From VAZQ01 sp963841705 (lineage in GTDB: Bacteria; Pseudomonadota; Alphaproteobacteria; Rhizobiales; Xanthobacteraceae), in the NCBI GenBank assembly GCA_963841705.1, contig CAWJDY010000012.1:47823-111822 (forward strand): 64,000 bases of DNA, given 5' to 3'. A model generated the notes under the pieces. The model worked only from the letters and a program-made list of their open reading frames with translations. It did no database searches and was not told the origin of the DNA. Numbering within the stretch: position 1 is the stretch's first letter; the number at the start of each line of letters is the position of its first letter. Below are positions 46,328 to 56,830 of this stretch, in pieces. Both the position numbers and the translations under genes were made by a program.

Positions 46328-47044
46328 ATGACGAAATCCCAACATCTGCGGATTGCCGGCGTGCTCGGCGCGGCTATCGCGCTGGCCTTCACCGGCAGCG
46401 CCTGTGCCGACCCGTTCGCCTTCTTCAATCAACCCAATTTGGCCCCGCCAACTTCACCGGTGCAGGAATCGGGCTACGCCAATGCCAGCAGCACGGAGGA
46501 AGAGGCGGAAGTAGCCCCCGAACTCCGGCGTCAGGTGGTCGATTATCGCACCAGCGAAGCGCCGGGCACGATCATCATCGACACCCCAAACACCTTTCTT
46601 TACCTGGTAATGGGCGGCGGCAAAGCCCTGCGGTACGGCATTGGCGTCGGCCGCGAAGGCTTCACCTGGTCCGGCACGAAAACGATCGAGCGCAAGGCGG
46701 AGTGGCCGGACTGGACGCCTCCATCCGAGATGATCGGGCGCCAGCCGTACCTCCCGCGCTTCTTGGCCGGCGGCCCCGGCAGTCCGCTGGGCGCCCGCGC
46801 CATGTATCTCAACGGCTCGCTCTATCGCATTCACGGCACCAACGCCCCGTCTACCATCGGCCAACAAGTCTCGTCCGGCTGCATCCGCTTGGTCGATGAG
46901 GACGTGATCGACCTCTACAACCGCGTCCATGTCGGTACCAAGGTCGTGGTCCTGCCGATGAACGCGCATCGTGCCTCGGCCCGGGTCCCCGAGCCAACCA
47001 CCTCCGCTCGCCACGCCCCGACAAACCTCAGCGGCATTTATTAA
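46328..47044 (+). CDS. L,D-transpeptidase (YkuD family), short form
   Basis: This 238-residue periplasmic enzyme makes 3-3 crosslinks or attaches proteins to peptidoglycan. It has a signal peptide (to SACA), an ~30-residue linker, then the YkuD domain with its catalytic Cys: IHGTNAPSTIG and VSSGCIRL near residues 175-198. GGAGGGGGG precedes the ATG. It is a close paralogue of the long form at 58202 (shared YGIGVGREGFTW and IGRQPYLPRF-type blocks). It lacks the long proline-rich N-terminal region of that protein. Confidence 0.92.
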   Translation: MTKSQHLRIAGVLGAAIALAFTGSACADPFAFFNQPNLAPPTSPVQESGYANASSTEEEAEVAPELRRQVVDYRTSEAPGTIIIDTPNTFLYLVMGGGKALRYGIGVGREGFTWSGTKTIERKAEWPDWTPPSEMIGRQPYLPRFLAGGPGSPLGARAMYLNGSLYRIHGTNAPSTIGQQVSSGCIRLVDEDVIDLYNRVHVGTKVVVLPMNAHRASARVPEPTTSARHAPTNLSGIY

Positions 47045-47065
47045 GCTCATTCCGTGTTCCTGCAG

Positions 47066-47094
47066 GTAGGGGCGGGTTTCAAACCCGCCCCTGG
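47066..47094. repeat. 29-bp palindrome, family P1
   Basis: GTAGGGGCGGGTTTC followed by AAACCCGCCCCTGG. It lies 21 bp after the L,D-transpeptidase stop and just before the thiC promoter, where it may act as a transcription end. Confidence 0.9.
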
Positions 47095-47112
47095 TGATGC
47101 CTCTAACCGGCG

Positions 47113-47140
47113 TTGACAGGCCCGCCGGCCGGCTTACATT
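47113..47140 (+). promoter_or_regulatory. Sigma-70 promoter for the TPP riboswitch and thiC
   Basis: TTGACA at 47113-47118 and TACATT at 47135-47140 are 16 bp apart, with the riboswitch beginning just after the expected start site near 47147. Confidence 0.75.
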
Positions 47141-47143
47141 GAC

Positions 47144-47260
47144 GAGGTGTTCCGAGGGGAGTTCCGGTCAAGGAGCTGAGAGTTCGCCTACCCCATCCCT
47201 GGGGATGCCGCGAAAAACCCTTTGAACCTGATCCGGGTCATGCCGGCGAAGGGACAGGAC
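47144..47260 (+). ncRNA. TPP riboswitch (THI element)
   Basis: The conserved CTGAGA lies at 47176-47181. The THI box (ACCTGATCCGGGTCATGCCG, then GCGAAGGGA) lies at 47226-47254. It binds thiamine pyrophosphate and should switch off thiC. A CGAATG-CGG-CATTCG hairpin at 47297-47311 is a candidate part of the expression platform; with the ribosome binding site ~25 bp later, control of translation initiation is likely. Confidence 0.96.
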
Positions 47261-47346
47261 AATCCGTGCCATCACTTCCTTATCGGACCAGCACGTCGAA
47301 TGCGGCATTCGGCCAATAGTTCGGCAGTTCCCAACGGGAGCAACCC

Positions 47347-49209
<1,863 letters not shown>

Positions 49210-49254
49210 GCCGCCTCATACCTCCCCGTGAAGGCAGGGCCATCGCCCATGGGT

Positions 49255-49402
49255 GTCATCCCGGCCAAGCGAGCCTGCCTCAAGCGGGCTCGCGCGAGCC
49301 GGGATCCAGTAAACGACGGCCGGCGTGAATGCACGAGCGCCTCGTTTACTGGATTCCGGCTCTCCCTCGCCGGGCAAGCCCGGCTCGCTCGGCCGGAATG
49401 AC
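49255..49402. repeat. ~150-bp inverted-repeat element (family P4), copy 1
   Basis: It starts GTCATCCCGGCCAAGCGAGCC and ends CTCGCTCGGCCGGAATGAC, with GGATCCAGTAAACGA...TCGTTTACTGGATTCC inside. A near-identical copy in the opposite orientation is at 61780-61930. Confidence 0.88.
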
Positions 49403-49435
49403 AGAAACGAATGTGCCCTACGAAACAGCCGTTAA

Positions 49436-49996
49436 TCAGCTTTTCTGCCGATCGTACACGTCGGCGAGCGCCAGCTGCAGGCCAGGCGGGTCAAGGGTGA
49501 TCACCCCGTCTCGGACAATGCGCGTGAGAATGGAATCATCACTCTGGCGCGCATGGTGAATGATCGACGGCCTGTCCGGATCCACAATGAGGTAATGTGC
49601 GACGCTCGGCAGGCGGAAGTAGCCCGCCAGCTTGAACGAAGCATCGATATGCTGCGATGAGGGAGAAAGAACCTCGACCACAATCATGGGGTTTGCGACT
49701 TCCAGCGCAGATGCGGGCAGCCTCGACCCGCAGTAAACCAAGGCGTCCGGCTCGTACGCTGTGGTCTCATCGATACGCACGGTCATTCCGTCAGGGAGCA
49801 CATGACATGGCAATCCGCGAGAGCGAATTGCAGCGACCAGCGCCATTTGTATTGCCAATTTGATCTCGGCATGAACGGCGCGTTCCGGGGTCATCGCGTA
49901 CACGATTCCGCCAAACAGCTCGTAACGGCCTGGCTGACTCTCCGCCCAGGAGACATATTCATCAACTGTCATGTGGTGTTTCGGCAGCGCACTCAT
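49436..49996 (-). CDS. Uma2 family protein (DUF820, putative restriction endonuclease fold)
   Basis: This 186-residue protein is typical of Uma2/DUF820. It has MTVDEYVSWAESQPGRYELFGG at the N-terminus, the PD-(D/E)xK-like core YEPDALV...MIVVEVLSPSSQHID, then KLAGYFRLPSVAHYLIVDPD. Such proteins are abundant in some bacteria and their real function is unsettled. It stands alone between repeat-bearing gaps, with no methylase partner. Confidence 0.85.
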   Translation of the reverse strand: MSALPKHHMTVDEYVSWAESQPGRYELFGGIVYAMTPERAVHAEIKLAIQMALVAAIRSRGLPCHVLPDGMTVRIDETTAYEPDALVYCGSRLPASALEVANPMIVVEVLSPSSQHIDASFKLAGYFRLPSVAHYLIVDPDRPSIIHHARQSDDSILTRIVRDGVITLDPPGLQLALADVYDRQKS

Positions 49997-50109
49997 AGCT
50001 ACAATACGTTCCCGACCTACTTTCGTTGTTCAATCTAGCATGTTCAGCCCGAACTGAACATTCAGCGGCGATTGCTGCAGCCGGCCACCGCTACGTCTGC
50101 AGAATCCGT

Positions 50110-50727
50110 TCACGACAGGGCGGCGCCCTGGGAAAGCTCCAGGTTGCTCTGCATGCGCGCCACGATCAGATGCAGCAGCCGGAACCCAAACTGCGGATTC
50201 TGGAAGTAGAGCTCCTTGAAACGATCGTAGTCGATCTGCGCAGCATCGACATCGGTCTTGCAGCGCACCGTCATGTTGCGCCTGCCTTGCGGCGCGAACA
50301 GGCCGATCTCGCCGACCAACGTGCCCTTGCCGTAGGACTGATCGATCTCGACCATCTCGATATCCCCCGAGGTGATGTAGAATGCTGCGGTGGCGTAATC
50401 GCCGCGCTGCATGATCACGTCCCCGGCCTTGAAATGCACCGGCCGCGTATAGGGCAGCAGCCACTCCACATTCATGTCGCTTGCGGCGGCTGCATTGATG
50501 TCGCGAATGAGGTGAAGCATCGCGCGCAGGCGCCACGCATTGATCGGCAGCAGGATCGCATTAAGCGCAAACGTCGGATATGTCCCATGCAGGAAGCTGT
50601 AGGTCATCGCCAGCGCATTCGCGACGATTGCAGCGATGCGCAGGGGGATCATGGTCCTGGCGTGCGCCGCGTAAAGGCTGGCCGCTGCCGCGGCGATGCC
50701 GATCAATTCCGCATACTCATGTCGCAT
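50110..50727 (-). CDS. Membrane protein with cyclic nucleotide-binding domain
   Basis: The product is 205 residues from the ATG at 50727. Two or three hydrophobic segments (about 6-22, 30-44 and 50-65) precede a short linker. A cyclic-nucleotide-binding domain (about 90-190) follows: VHFKAGDVIMQRGDYATAAF, YITSGDIEMVE and LVGEIGLFAPQGRRNMTVRC, where G-E and the R-R region match the phosphate-binding cassette. There is no HTH, so it is not a CRP-type regulator. The layout recalls small Popeye-like proteins. Effector and role are unknown. A degraded P2 element lies in its leader region. Confidence 0.85.
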   Translation of the reverse strand: MRHEYAELIGIAAAAASLYAAHARTMIPLRIAAIVANALAMTYSFLHGTYPTFALNAILLPINAWRLRAMLHLIRDINAAAASDMNVEWLLPYTRPVHFKAGDVIMQRGDYATAAFYITSGDIEMVEIDQSYGKGTLVGEIGLFAPQGRRNMTVRCKTDVDAAQIDYDRFKELYFQNPQFGFRLLHLIVARMQSNLELSQGAALS

Positions 50728-50757
50728 CGATCCATGACCTCTCGAAAGTCCGCAGCC

Positions 50758-50875
50758 GTAGGGCGGATCAGCGCAGCGCGAGCGGAGCGTAATCCGCCGC
50801 GTGCCCGCACCCACAGCCGGCGGGTTACGCCGGCAAATCGGCTTGTAGCCGCGTTTGCCGGCTAAACCGACCTCG
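50758..50875. repeat. Degraded double-hairpin element, family P2
   Basis: It reads GTAGGGCGGATCAGCGCAGC...GGCGGGTTACGCC...GCTAAACCGACCTCG. The right end has lost the CTAACCCACCCTAC consensus. Confidence 0.7.
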
Positions 50876-51015
50876 GGTGGCGATCATAGACCCCGCGGTG
50901 GCGCGACGGCATTCCCATACTGCCCCTATTCAGGGTTTGTTCAGAAGCGGCGTGGAACATGGCTGGCCGAGGGTGACTTTAACCACCAGCTTAGGCTTAC
51001 TTCCAAGGAGATCCC

Positions 51016-51327
51016 ATGAGGAAAGCTGTCACCGCACTTGCCGCAGCGGCAACCATTGCGGCTGGAACGATTGGTACTGCGAGCACGGCCGATGCGCGCT
51101 GGGGCGGCTGGTGGGGACCCGCCCTCGTCGGCGGATTCGCCGCCGGCGCGATCGTGGGCAGCGCGTTCGCCAGGCCGTACCCGTATGGCTATTACGGTTA
51201 TTACGCGCCGGCGCCGGTATATTATGACTACTACATCCCGGCTCCGGCGTATTACGGGTACTACGGACCACGCCCGTACTATGGCTGCTGGCGCTGGCGC
51301 TACAGGTACCGCTATCGGGTGTGCTGA
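51016..51327 (+). CDS. Small secreted Gly-zipper, Tyr-rich protein (103 aa)
   Basis: AAGGAGATCCC precedes the ATG. The signal peptide ends at TADA. The mature part has a glycine-zipper segment (VGGFAAGAIVGSAFA) and then a tyrosine-rich low-complexity stretch (YGYYGYYAPAPVYYDYYIPA...) and a basic aromatic end (CWRWRYRYRYRVC). It is a paralogue of the downstream protein at 51669, sharing the zipper. Such small envelope proteins are common in rhizobia; the function is unknown. Confidence 0.75.
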   Translation: MRKAVTALAAAATIAAGTIGTASTADARWGGWWGPALVGGFAAGAIVGSAFARPYPYGYYGYYAPAPVYYDYYIPAPAYYGYYGPRPYYGCWRWRYRYRYRVC

Positions 51328-51344
51328 AGCGCAGGTTTCCGCAG

Positions 51345-51487
51345 TTGTGGGTTAGACACGCAAGTCGGCTCTGCCCGCTTGCGTGGCGTAACCCGCCGTC
51401 CGGCCGCACGTGGGTCGCCGCATTGCGGTGGGTTACGCCGCACAAGTCGGCTGTCACCAGCCGACTTGTGCGGCTAATCCACCCTAC
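51345..51487. repeat. Double-hairpin element, family P2
   Basis: It starts TTGTGGGTTAGACACG and ends GCGGCTAATCCACCCTAC. Inner hairpins are CGCAAGTCGGCTCTGCCCGCTTGCG and CACAAGTCGGCTGTCACCAGCCGACTTGTG. It lies between the two Gly-zipper genes. Confidence 0.85.
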
Positions 51488-51668
51488 AATTTTCGCAGGG
51501 TCATGATACCGCGATGTCGGCGTGGGGGAGCCCAATTCGGACGAAATTCCGACAAATTGCGCGTTCTTACTGGCTGCGGCTCACACGGGGGTATGGGTCA
51601 CTTTGGGGCTATCTCACATCACATACCGTTTTGCGTCCGGCAGGCAGCCGGCGCTGAAGGAGACTCGG

Positions 51669-51995
51669 ATGAAGAAGACTCTGACTGCTTTGGTTGTGGC
51701 TGCGGGCGTGGCAGCTGCCACCGCGGTTTCACCGACACCTGCGGATGCCCGCTGCTTTGGGTGCGCCGTCGGCGCCGGCCTTGTTGGCGGGTTCGTTGCG
51801 GGCGCCATCGTCGGCAGCGCTGTCGCTGGCGCGCAGCCGGCCTATGTGGTCGCACCGGGTCCCGGCTATGTCGTCTACTCCGGCTATGCCGCTCCGCTTC
51901 CCGGCCCTGACTGCTATTGGACCCGCAGGCCGGTCTACGATGCTTACGGCAACGTGATTGGCTGGCGCGGTCGCCCGATCGCAGTCTGCCAGTAA
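51669..51995 (+). CDS. Small secreted Gly-zipper protein (108 aa)
   Basis: The ATG at 51669 has AAGGAGA upstream. The signal peptide ends at PADA. The mature part contains VGGFVAGAIVGSAVAG (glycine zipper, very close to that of the upstream gene) and PAYVVAPGPGYVVYSGYAAP. The ending DCYWTRRPVYDAYGNVIGWR is like many exported rhizobial small proteins. Four cysteines could pair. A strong terminator follows. The function is unknown. Confidence 0.8.
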   Translation: MKKTLTALVVAAGVAAATAVSPTPADARCFGCAVGAGLVGGFVAGAIVGSAVAGAQPAYVVAPGPGYVVYSGYAAPLPGPDCYWTRRPVYDAYGNVIGWRGRPIAVCQ

Positions 51996-52035
51996 CCTCG
52001 GCGAGGGCGCGCCCTCAACAAACAACACCTTCGTA

Positions 52036-52061
52036 GGGGCGACCCATTGGGTCGCCCTTTT
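52036..52061. terminator. Bidirectional intrinsic terminator
   Basis: GGGCGACCCA and TGGGTCGCCC form a perfect stem with a one-base loop followed by TTTT. It lies between the convergent Gly-zipper and mltB genes. Confidence 0.8.
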
Positions 52062-52063
52062 CA

Positions 52064-53323
52064 CTATTGGCCCGATCGTCTCTGCATATCGTCGAGCACG
52101 GCCGCGGTAGGCCAGCAGTCGAGCTTGAGCCAATTCGCTTTCTGATAGGCCCCAAGCGCTGCGCGCGTCTGCATGCCGGCCTTGCCGTCTACCTTGTCCT
52201 TGTAGAGCCCGAGCTTGGTCAGGGTGCGCTGCATGCTCTCGACCTGCGCCGTGCGCAATTGCGTGTTCTTGCTCCACGGTGTCTCGAACGGACGCGGGTC
52301 GGCGATCCGATCGCTCAGATGCCCCACGAACAAGACATAGAGATCGGAGAAATTATACTCCTTGATGACGTAATAGTTCTTCAGCGTCAGAAACGCGGGC
52401 CCATAGGTCCCCTCTGGGAGGAGGAGCGAGGCGGGCTCGGCAAGATCGGCCGCGTTGGGCTTGCGGCCGTAGGCGAGCACGTATCCTTGCTTGAGCCATT
52501 CGCTCAAGGGCCGCGTGACCTCCGGAACGGCAATGGTGCAATCGATGCCCGATGGCGCACGCACCTCGTACGCCCAGTGCGTGCCCCGCTGCCAGCCTTT
52601 GCCCACCAGCTGCTGTGCCGCGGACGCCAACGCATCCGGAATGGAATGCCAGATGTCCTTCTTGCCGTCCCCGTCGAAATCGACGGCGTATTTGTAAAAC
52701 TCGGAGGGCAGGAATTGGGTGAGGCCCATCGCGCCTCCCCATGAGCTGCGCATGTCCGCGAGCTTTACGTGGCCCTCGTCCAGCATCTTGAATGCATAGA
52801 GCAGCTCCTGCCGGAACATGTCCTTGCGACGTCCGTAATAGGCCTGGGTCGCGAGCACGGTGATGGCATTCTTCGGCAGCTTGTAGGTTCCGAAGGCCGT
52901 CTCGCGTCCCCAGATCGCGAGCAGCACATTTCCGGGCACGCCGAATTTCTGCTCGATGGCGGCGAGCGTGCGGCTGTGCTCGGCTGCGAGCTTCTGGCCC
53001 TGCTCCGCCAGATGGGCGATGTTGCGCTCCTTGATGTAGTCGGCGGGGGTCTGCACGAATTCCGCTTGCCCGCGGGATGGTGCTCCTTCCCTGCCGGGGA
53101 GATCGAGATCGGGAAGCGACAGATCGGGCTCGACCCCTTGTGTCGCCGCCTCGAAGGTGCGGCGCGATACCCCGAGCGCCTGCGCTTCCGGCCACAGGCC
53201 CTGCAGCCAGCGCTGAAAAGCGCCATCGGCTGCTTCGGTCGCGCTCAGCGCTCCCAGGGTGATGAGCAGGCACACACCCAAAACCGCGGCCCCGCGCAAT
53301 AGACCCATCCTTGTTCCCTTCAT
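52064..53323 (-). CDS. mltB: Lytic murein transglycosylase B-type with peptidoglycan-binding domain
   Basis: This 419-residue enzyme cleaves glycan strands to 1,6-anhydro-muropeptides. The SLT_2 domain (about 35-330) carries the catalytic Glu in IWGRETAFGTYK, with AMGLTQFLPSEFYKYAVDFD downstream. The C-terminal PG_binding_1 domain (about 355-415) is RTLTKLGLYKDKVDGKAGMQ...YQKAN. The signal peptide (LLRGAAVLGVCLLITLGALS) ends near ATEA; no lipobox Cys is seen, so it is soluble in the periplasm. The start is put at ATG 53323 (GGAAG upstream); 53353 and 53308 are alternatives. Confidence 0.93.
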   Translation of the reverse strand: MKGTRMGLLRGAAVLGVCLLITLGALSATEAADGAFQRWLQGLWPEAQALGVSRRTFEAATQGVEPDLSLPDLDLPGREGAPSRGQAEFVQTPADYIKERNIAHLAEQGQKLAAEHSRTLAAIEQKFGVPGNVLLAIWGRETAFGTYKLPKNAITVLATQAYYGRRKDMFRQELLYAFKMLDEGHVKLADMRSSWGGAMGLTQFLPSEFYKYAVDFDGDGKKDIWHSIPDALASAAQQLVGKGWQRGTHWAYEVRAPSGIDCTIAVPEVTRPLSEWLKQGYVLAYGRKPNAADLAEPASLLLPEGTYGPAFLTLKNYYVIKEYNFSDLYVLFVGHLSDRIADPRPFETPWSKNTQLRTAQVESMQRTLTKLGLYKDKVDGKAGMQTRAALGAYQKANWLKLDCWPTAAVLDDMQRRSGQ

Positions 53324-53517
53324 CAATCTTCCGATCGAGCAACAACTCGACACGATCCGGCGTTAAGAAAAGCAGAAAAGCGCCAAACCTATGGTGATTC
53401 AATGTTGCAGGTTCCGATTGCGAAGAAGGTGCGGGTGAAGGAGCCGCGGTATTGACGACGCGATCACAGGGCGGTTGACGGCTTGGTTCGTGTTCGGTTG
53501 TATGGATCGAGGCAATC

Positions 53518-54291
53518 ATGACAATCGCCAACGCATCCATCCCCCAAGATGTCGCCGCGCTTTTAGTCATTGGCGACAACATCCTGTCTGGCCGCACCAA
53601 GGACAGCAACATCGGCTACATTGCGGAATATCTGGCTGCGCTTGGTATCCGTCTCCGGGAAGTGCGCGTGGTCGGCAACGAGGAGAGCGCGATCGTTGAT
53701 GCGCTTGATGCGCTCCGGCATCGCTACGCCTATGTCTTCACCACCGGCGGCATTGGACCGACCCACGACGACATTACTTCCGACTGCGTCGCCAAGGCGT
53801 TCGGCGTGCCGATCAACGTTGATCCGCGCGCTCTCGCCATTCTGCAGGAGTGGGTAAAATCAACCGGCGTCGAGATGAGCGAAGCACGCATGCGGATGAC
53901 GCGCATTCCCAAAGGTGCGGATCTCGTCCTCAACAAGGTGTCGGGCGCGCCCGGCTTCTGGATCGGCAACGTGGTTGTGCTGGCCGGGGTACCGTCGATC
54001 ATGCAGGCCATGCTCGACGAGGTGGCGCCGAAGCTCAAGACCGGCATCCACATCCTGTCGGAAAGCATCCGCGCCGACGTGCGCGAGAGCGACATGGTTG
54101 CCCAGCTTGGCGAGATCGCCAGGGATAATCCCGGAGTGGCGATCGCAAGCCATCCGTTCTTCGATCCGCAGCGCGGGCCGAACGCCAACGTGGTGCTGCG
54201 CGCGAGCGATGCGCAAAAGCTCCAACGCGCCAAACGCGCGGTGGAGGACATGCTCGAGCGGGTACAGGGCGCCCAATCGAGCAGCGCCTGA
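53518..54291 (+). CDS. CinA N-terminal / molybdopterin-binding domain protein
   Basis: This 257-residue protein of the MoCF_biosynth fold (COG1058) has LLVIGDNILSGRTKDSNIGY at the N-terminus and TTGGIGPTHDDITSDCVAKA in the core, the ligand loop. It has the CinA N-terminal domain and a C-terminal ~90-residue extension, but no nicotinamide-nucleotide amidase domain. Related stand-alone proteins are assigned to ADP-ribose or molybdopterin-like ligand hydrolysis; the exact activity is uncertain. It is divergent from mltB and stands alone. Confidence 0.9.
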   Translation: MTIANASIPQDVAALLVIGDNILSGRTKDSNIGYIAEYLAALGIRLREVRVVGNEESAIVDALDALRHRYAYVFTTGGIGPTHDDITSDCVAKAFGVPINVDPRALAILQEWVKSTGVEMSEARMRMTRIPKGADLVLNKVSGAPGFWIGNVVVLAGVPSIMQAMLDEVAPKLKTGIHILSESIRADVRESDMVAQLGEIARDNPGVAIASHPFFDPQRGPNANVVLRASDAQKLQRAKRAVEDMLERVQGAQSSSA

Positions 54292-54310
54292 GCCGGAAAT
54301 GATTTGAGGC

Positions 54311-54510
54311 CCGTCATTCCGGGGCCGCAAGCGCTCGGATCGGCGCTTCGCGCCGTCCGAGTGCGAGCGGAGCCCGGAATCCATAACCACAGGCCGTACA
54401 GTGATGAAAGTGGTTACGCGGCGGTGGCACACACGTTGCTGCTTGGGGTTATGGATTCCGGGCTCGCAGGCAAATCGGCACGACCGATTTGCCTGCGCCC
54501 CGGAATGACG
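54311..54510. repeat. Family P3 element core, without the outer terminal repeats
   Basis: It runs from CCGTCATTCCGGGGCCGC to GCCCCGGAATGACG and includes the ATCCATAACC / GGTTATGGAT inner palindrome. The outer TACTGxxTCACAAACTAC arms of the copies at 2498 and 59629 are absent. It lies between convergent cinA-like and ettA genes. Confidence 0.85.
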
Positions 54511-54544
54511 TCGAGGCGATGCGCTGCTGCAAACCGAGCCCCAG

Positions 54545-56197
54545 TCAGCGGCTGAATTTCTTATATTTGATCCGATGCGGGATCGCTGAATCCGTGCCCA
54601 GGCGGCGCATCTTGTCGCTCTCATAATCCTGGAAATTGCCTTCGAACCATTCGACATGGCTCTCACTTTCGAAAGCGAGGATATGGGTGGCGATGCGGTC
54701 GAGAAACCAGCGATCGTGGCTGATGATGACGGCGCAGCCGGCAAAATCTTCCAGCGCCTGTTCCAGCGCGCGCAGCGTGTCCACGTCGAGGTCGTTGGTG
54801 GGCTCGTCGAGGAGGAGCACATTGGCGCCCGACTTGAGCATCTTGGCGAGATGCACGCGGTTGCGCTCGCCGCCCGAGAGCTGGCCGACCTTCTTCTGCT
54901 GATCGGCTCCCTTGAAGTTGAAATTGGCGCAGTAGGCACGGGAGTTCATCTCGCGCTTGCCGAGAAGGACGATGTCGTTGCCGCCGGAGATCTCCTCCCA
55001 GACATTGTGCTTGGCATCGAGCGAATCGCGGGACTGATCGACATAGCCGAGATGCACGGAGTCGCCGATCCTGATCGTGCCCGCATCCGGCTTCTCCTGC
55101 TCGGTGATCATGCGAAAGAGCGTGGTCTTGCCGGCGCCGTTGGGTCCGATCACGCCGACGATGCCGCCGGCCGGAAGCTTGAAGGAGAGATCGTCGATCA
55201 GAAGATTGTCGCCGTAACCCTTCCGCAGATGCTCGAAATCGATCACGTTCTGCCCGAGGCGCTCCACGACCGGGATGACGATCTGCGCCGTCTGCGCCGA
55301 TTTTTCCGCGGCCTTCTTCAGGAGTTCGTCGTAGCGCTGGTAACGCGCCTTGGACTTCGCCTGCCGGGCGCGCGGAGAGGCGGCGATCCATTCCTGCTCG
55401 CGGGCAAGGGTGCGCTGGCGCGCCTCCTCCTCGCGGCCTTCCTGCTCCAGGCGTTTCCGCTTCTGGACGAGCCAGGCGGAATAGTTGCCTTCGTAGGGAA
55501 TGCCGCGGCCGCGGTCGAGCTCCAGGATCCAGCCCGTGACGTTGTCGAGGAAATACCGGTCGTGGGTCACGATGAGGATGGCGCCGGGATAGTTGCGCAG
55601 ATGGCCTTCCAGCCAGTTGACCAATTCGGCGTCGAGGTGGTTGGTCGGCTCGTCGAGGAGGAGAAGGTCGGGCTTCTCCAACAGCAGCCGGCAGAGCGCA
55701 ACCCGGCGGCGCTCGCCTCCGGACAGAGTGGCCACATCGGCATCATCGGCAGGGCAACGCAGCGCGTCCATGGCCAGATCGACCTTGGCGTCGAGATCCC
55801 AGAGGCCCTTGGCCTCGATCTCGTCCTGGAGCTGCGTCATCTCGTCCGCGGTCTCGTCGGAGTAGTTCATGGCGAGCTCGTTGTAGCGGTCGAGAATCGC
55901 CTGCTGCGGGGCAACGCCCTCGAGCACGTTGGCGCGCACGCTCTTTACCGCATCGAGCGCAGGTTCCTGCTCGAGGTAGCCGACACTCGACCCATCGGCC
56001 GCCCAGGCCTCGCCGGCAAACTCCTTGTCGATCCCCGCCATGATGCGCAGAAGCGTGGACTTGCCGGAGCCGTTGACGCCCAGCACGCCGATCTTGGCGT
56101 CGGGATAAAATGAAAGATGGATGTCCTCCAGGACCTTCCGGTTGCCCGGATAGACCTTGGTGAGGCCTTGCATGTGATAGATGAATTGACGGGCCAT
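54545..56197 (-). CDS. ettA: Energy-dependent translational throttle protein EttA (ABC-F)
   Basis: This 550-residue protein has two ABC ATPase cassettes and no membrane part. It has Walker A GVNGSGKST and GPNGAGKTT, two LSGGE signatures, and Walker B LLLLDEPTNHLDA and VLLLDEPTNDLD. The arm and linker between cassettes (LEQEGREEEARQRTLAREQE...KARYQRYDELLKKA) fit EttA, which binds the ribosomal E site and couples translation to ATP/ADP. The ATG at 56197 (MARQFIYHMQGLTKVYP) is the conserved start, so the upstream 13 residues are not used. Confidence 0.96.
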   Translation of the reverse strand: MARQFIYHMQGLTKVYPGNRKVLEDIHLSFYPDAKIGVLGVNGSGKSTLLRIMAGIDKEFAGEAWAADGSSVGYLEQEPALDAVKSVRANVLEGVAPQQAILDRYNELAMNYSDETADEMTQLQDEIEAKGLWDLDAKVDLAMDALRCPADDADVATLSGGERRRVALCRLLLEKPDLLLLDEPTNHLDAELVNWLEGHLRNYPGAILIVTHDRYFLDNVTGWILELDRGRGIPYEGNYSAWLVQKRKRLEQEGREEEARQRTLAREQEWIAASPRARQAKSKARYQRYDELLKKAAEKSAQTAQIVIPVVERLGQNVIDFEHLRKGYGDNLLIDDLSFKLPAGGIVGVIGPNGAGKTTLFRMITEQEKPDAGTIRIGDSVHLGYVDQSRDSLDAKHNVWEEISGGNDIVLLGKREMNSRAYCANFNFKGADQQKKVGQLSGGERNRVHLAKMLKSGANVLLLDEPTNDLDVDTLRALEQALEDFAGCAVIISHDRWFLDRIATHILAFESESHVEWFEGNFQDYESDKMRRLGTDSAIPHRIKYKKFSR

Positions 56198-56358
56198 GAG
56201 ACCGCTCTGCCCTCGTAGTTTGGGGGCGACAGCCAAGGCTCGGTGCAGCTAACGCACGTCTGGCCCGCTCGCCGGTTTGGGGAATTCGGGGCTGATGTAG
56301 CGGGGGGCGCATGGCAGAACAAGGCCGGTGTCCCGGAGCAACCGCCAAACCGCGTCGT

Positions 56359-56630
56359 GTAGGGGCGGGTTTGAAACCCGCCCCTACAAAGGCTCCGGTC
56401 CTTCGTAGCGGCGAGGCACTGCCTCGCCCGTTCCTCGGCATGCACGCCGCGGCAGGGCGACGCAATGCGTCGCCCCTACGGAAGGGCTTGGCATGCAGGG
56501 CGGGTTTGAAACCCGCCCCTACAAAGGCTCCGGTCCTTCGTAGCGGCGAGGCACTGCCTCGCCCGTTCCTCGGCATGCACGCCGCGGCAGGAGGGCGACG
56601 CATGCGTCGCCCCTACGGAAGGGCTTGGCA
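56359..56630. repeat. Tandem duplication of a 135-bp unit made of three palindromes
   Basis: Each unit starts with the P1 palindrome (GGGCGGGTTTGAAACCCGCC), followed by CTACAAAGGCTCCGGTCCTT. Hairpin GGCGAGGCACTGCCTCGCC and hairpin GGGCGACGC(A)ATGCGTCGCCC then precede CTACGGAAGGGCTTGGCA. The two units are nearly identical; the second lacks one G and gains AGG. The gap upstream of it (56198-56358) shows nothing else. Confidence 0.92.
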
Positions 56631-56830
56631 GTGTGGCATCAGCTCAGGGGAGTGTTAACCGAAGCCGTAGCTTTTTGGTCACGGTCGCGGACAAATTGAA
56701 ATCGCAGGCGAATTCGTACTTCTTTTTAACAAATTTGGTCCGATGATGGCGGCACACCTAGTCGCGGCCTGTTCGAGCAGGAGCGACAGGCGGGATCGGG
56801 GCCGAGCACAGATCATCATCGGAGGGGGTC

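Noticed and set aside
54656..56113. A 485-codon open frame antisense to ettA, and similar ones over oxoprolinase (21069-22547) and the FAD oxidoreductase (28871-29644)
   Set aside because: Shadow frames of conserved genes caused by codon bias. No ribosome binding sites and no domain content.
56359..56630. CRISPR-like array
   Set aside because: Only two units, of 135 bp, without unique spacers and without cas genes. It is a tandem duplication of palindromic repeats.
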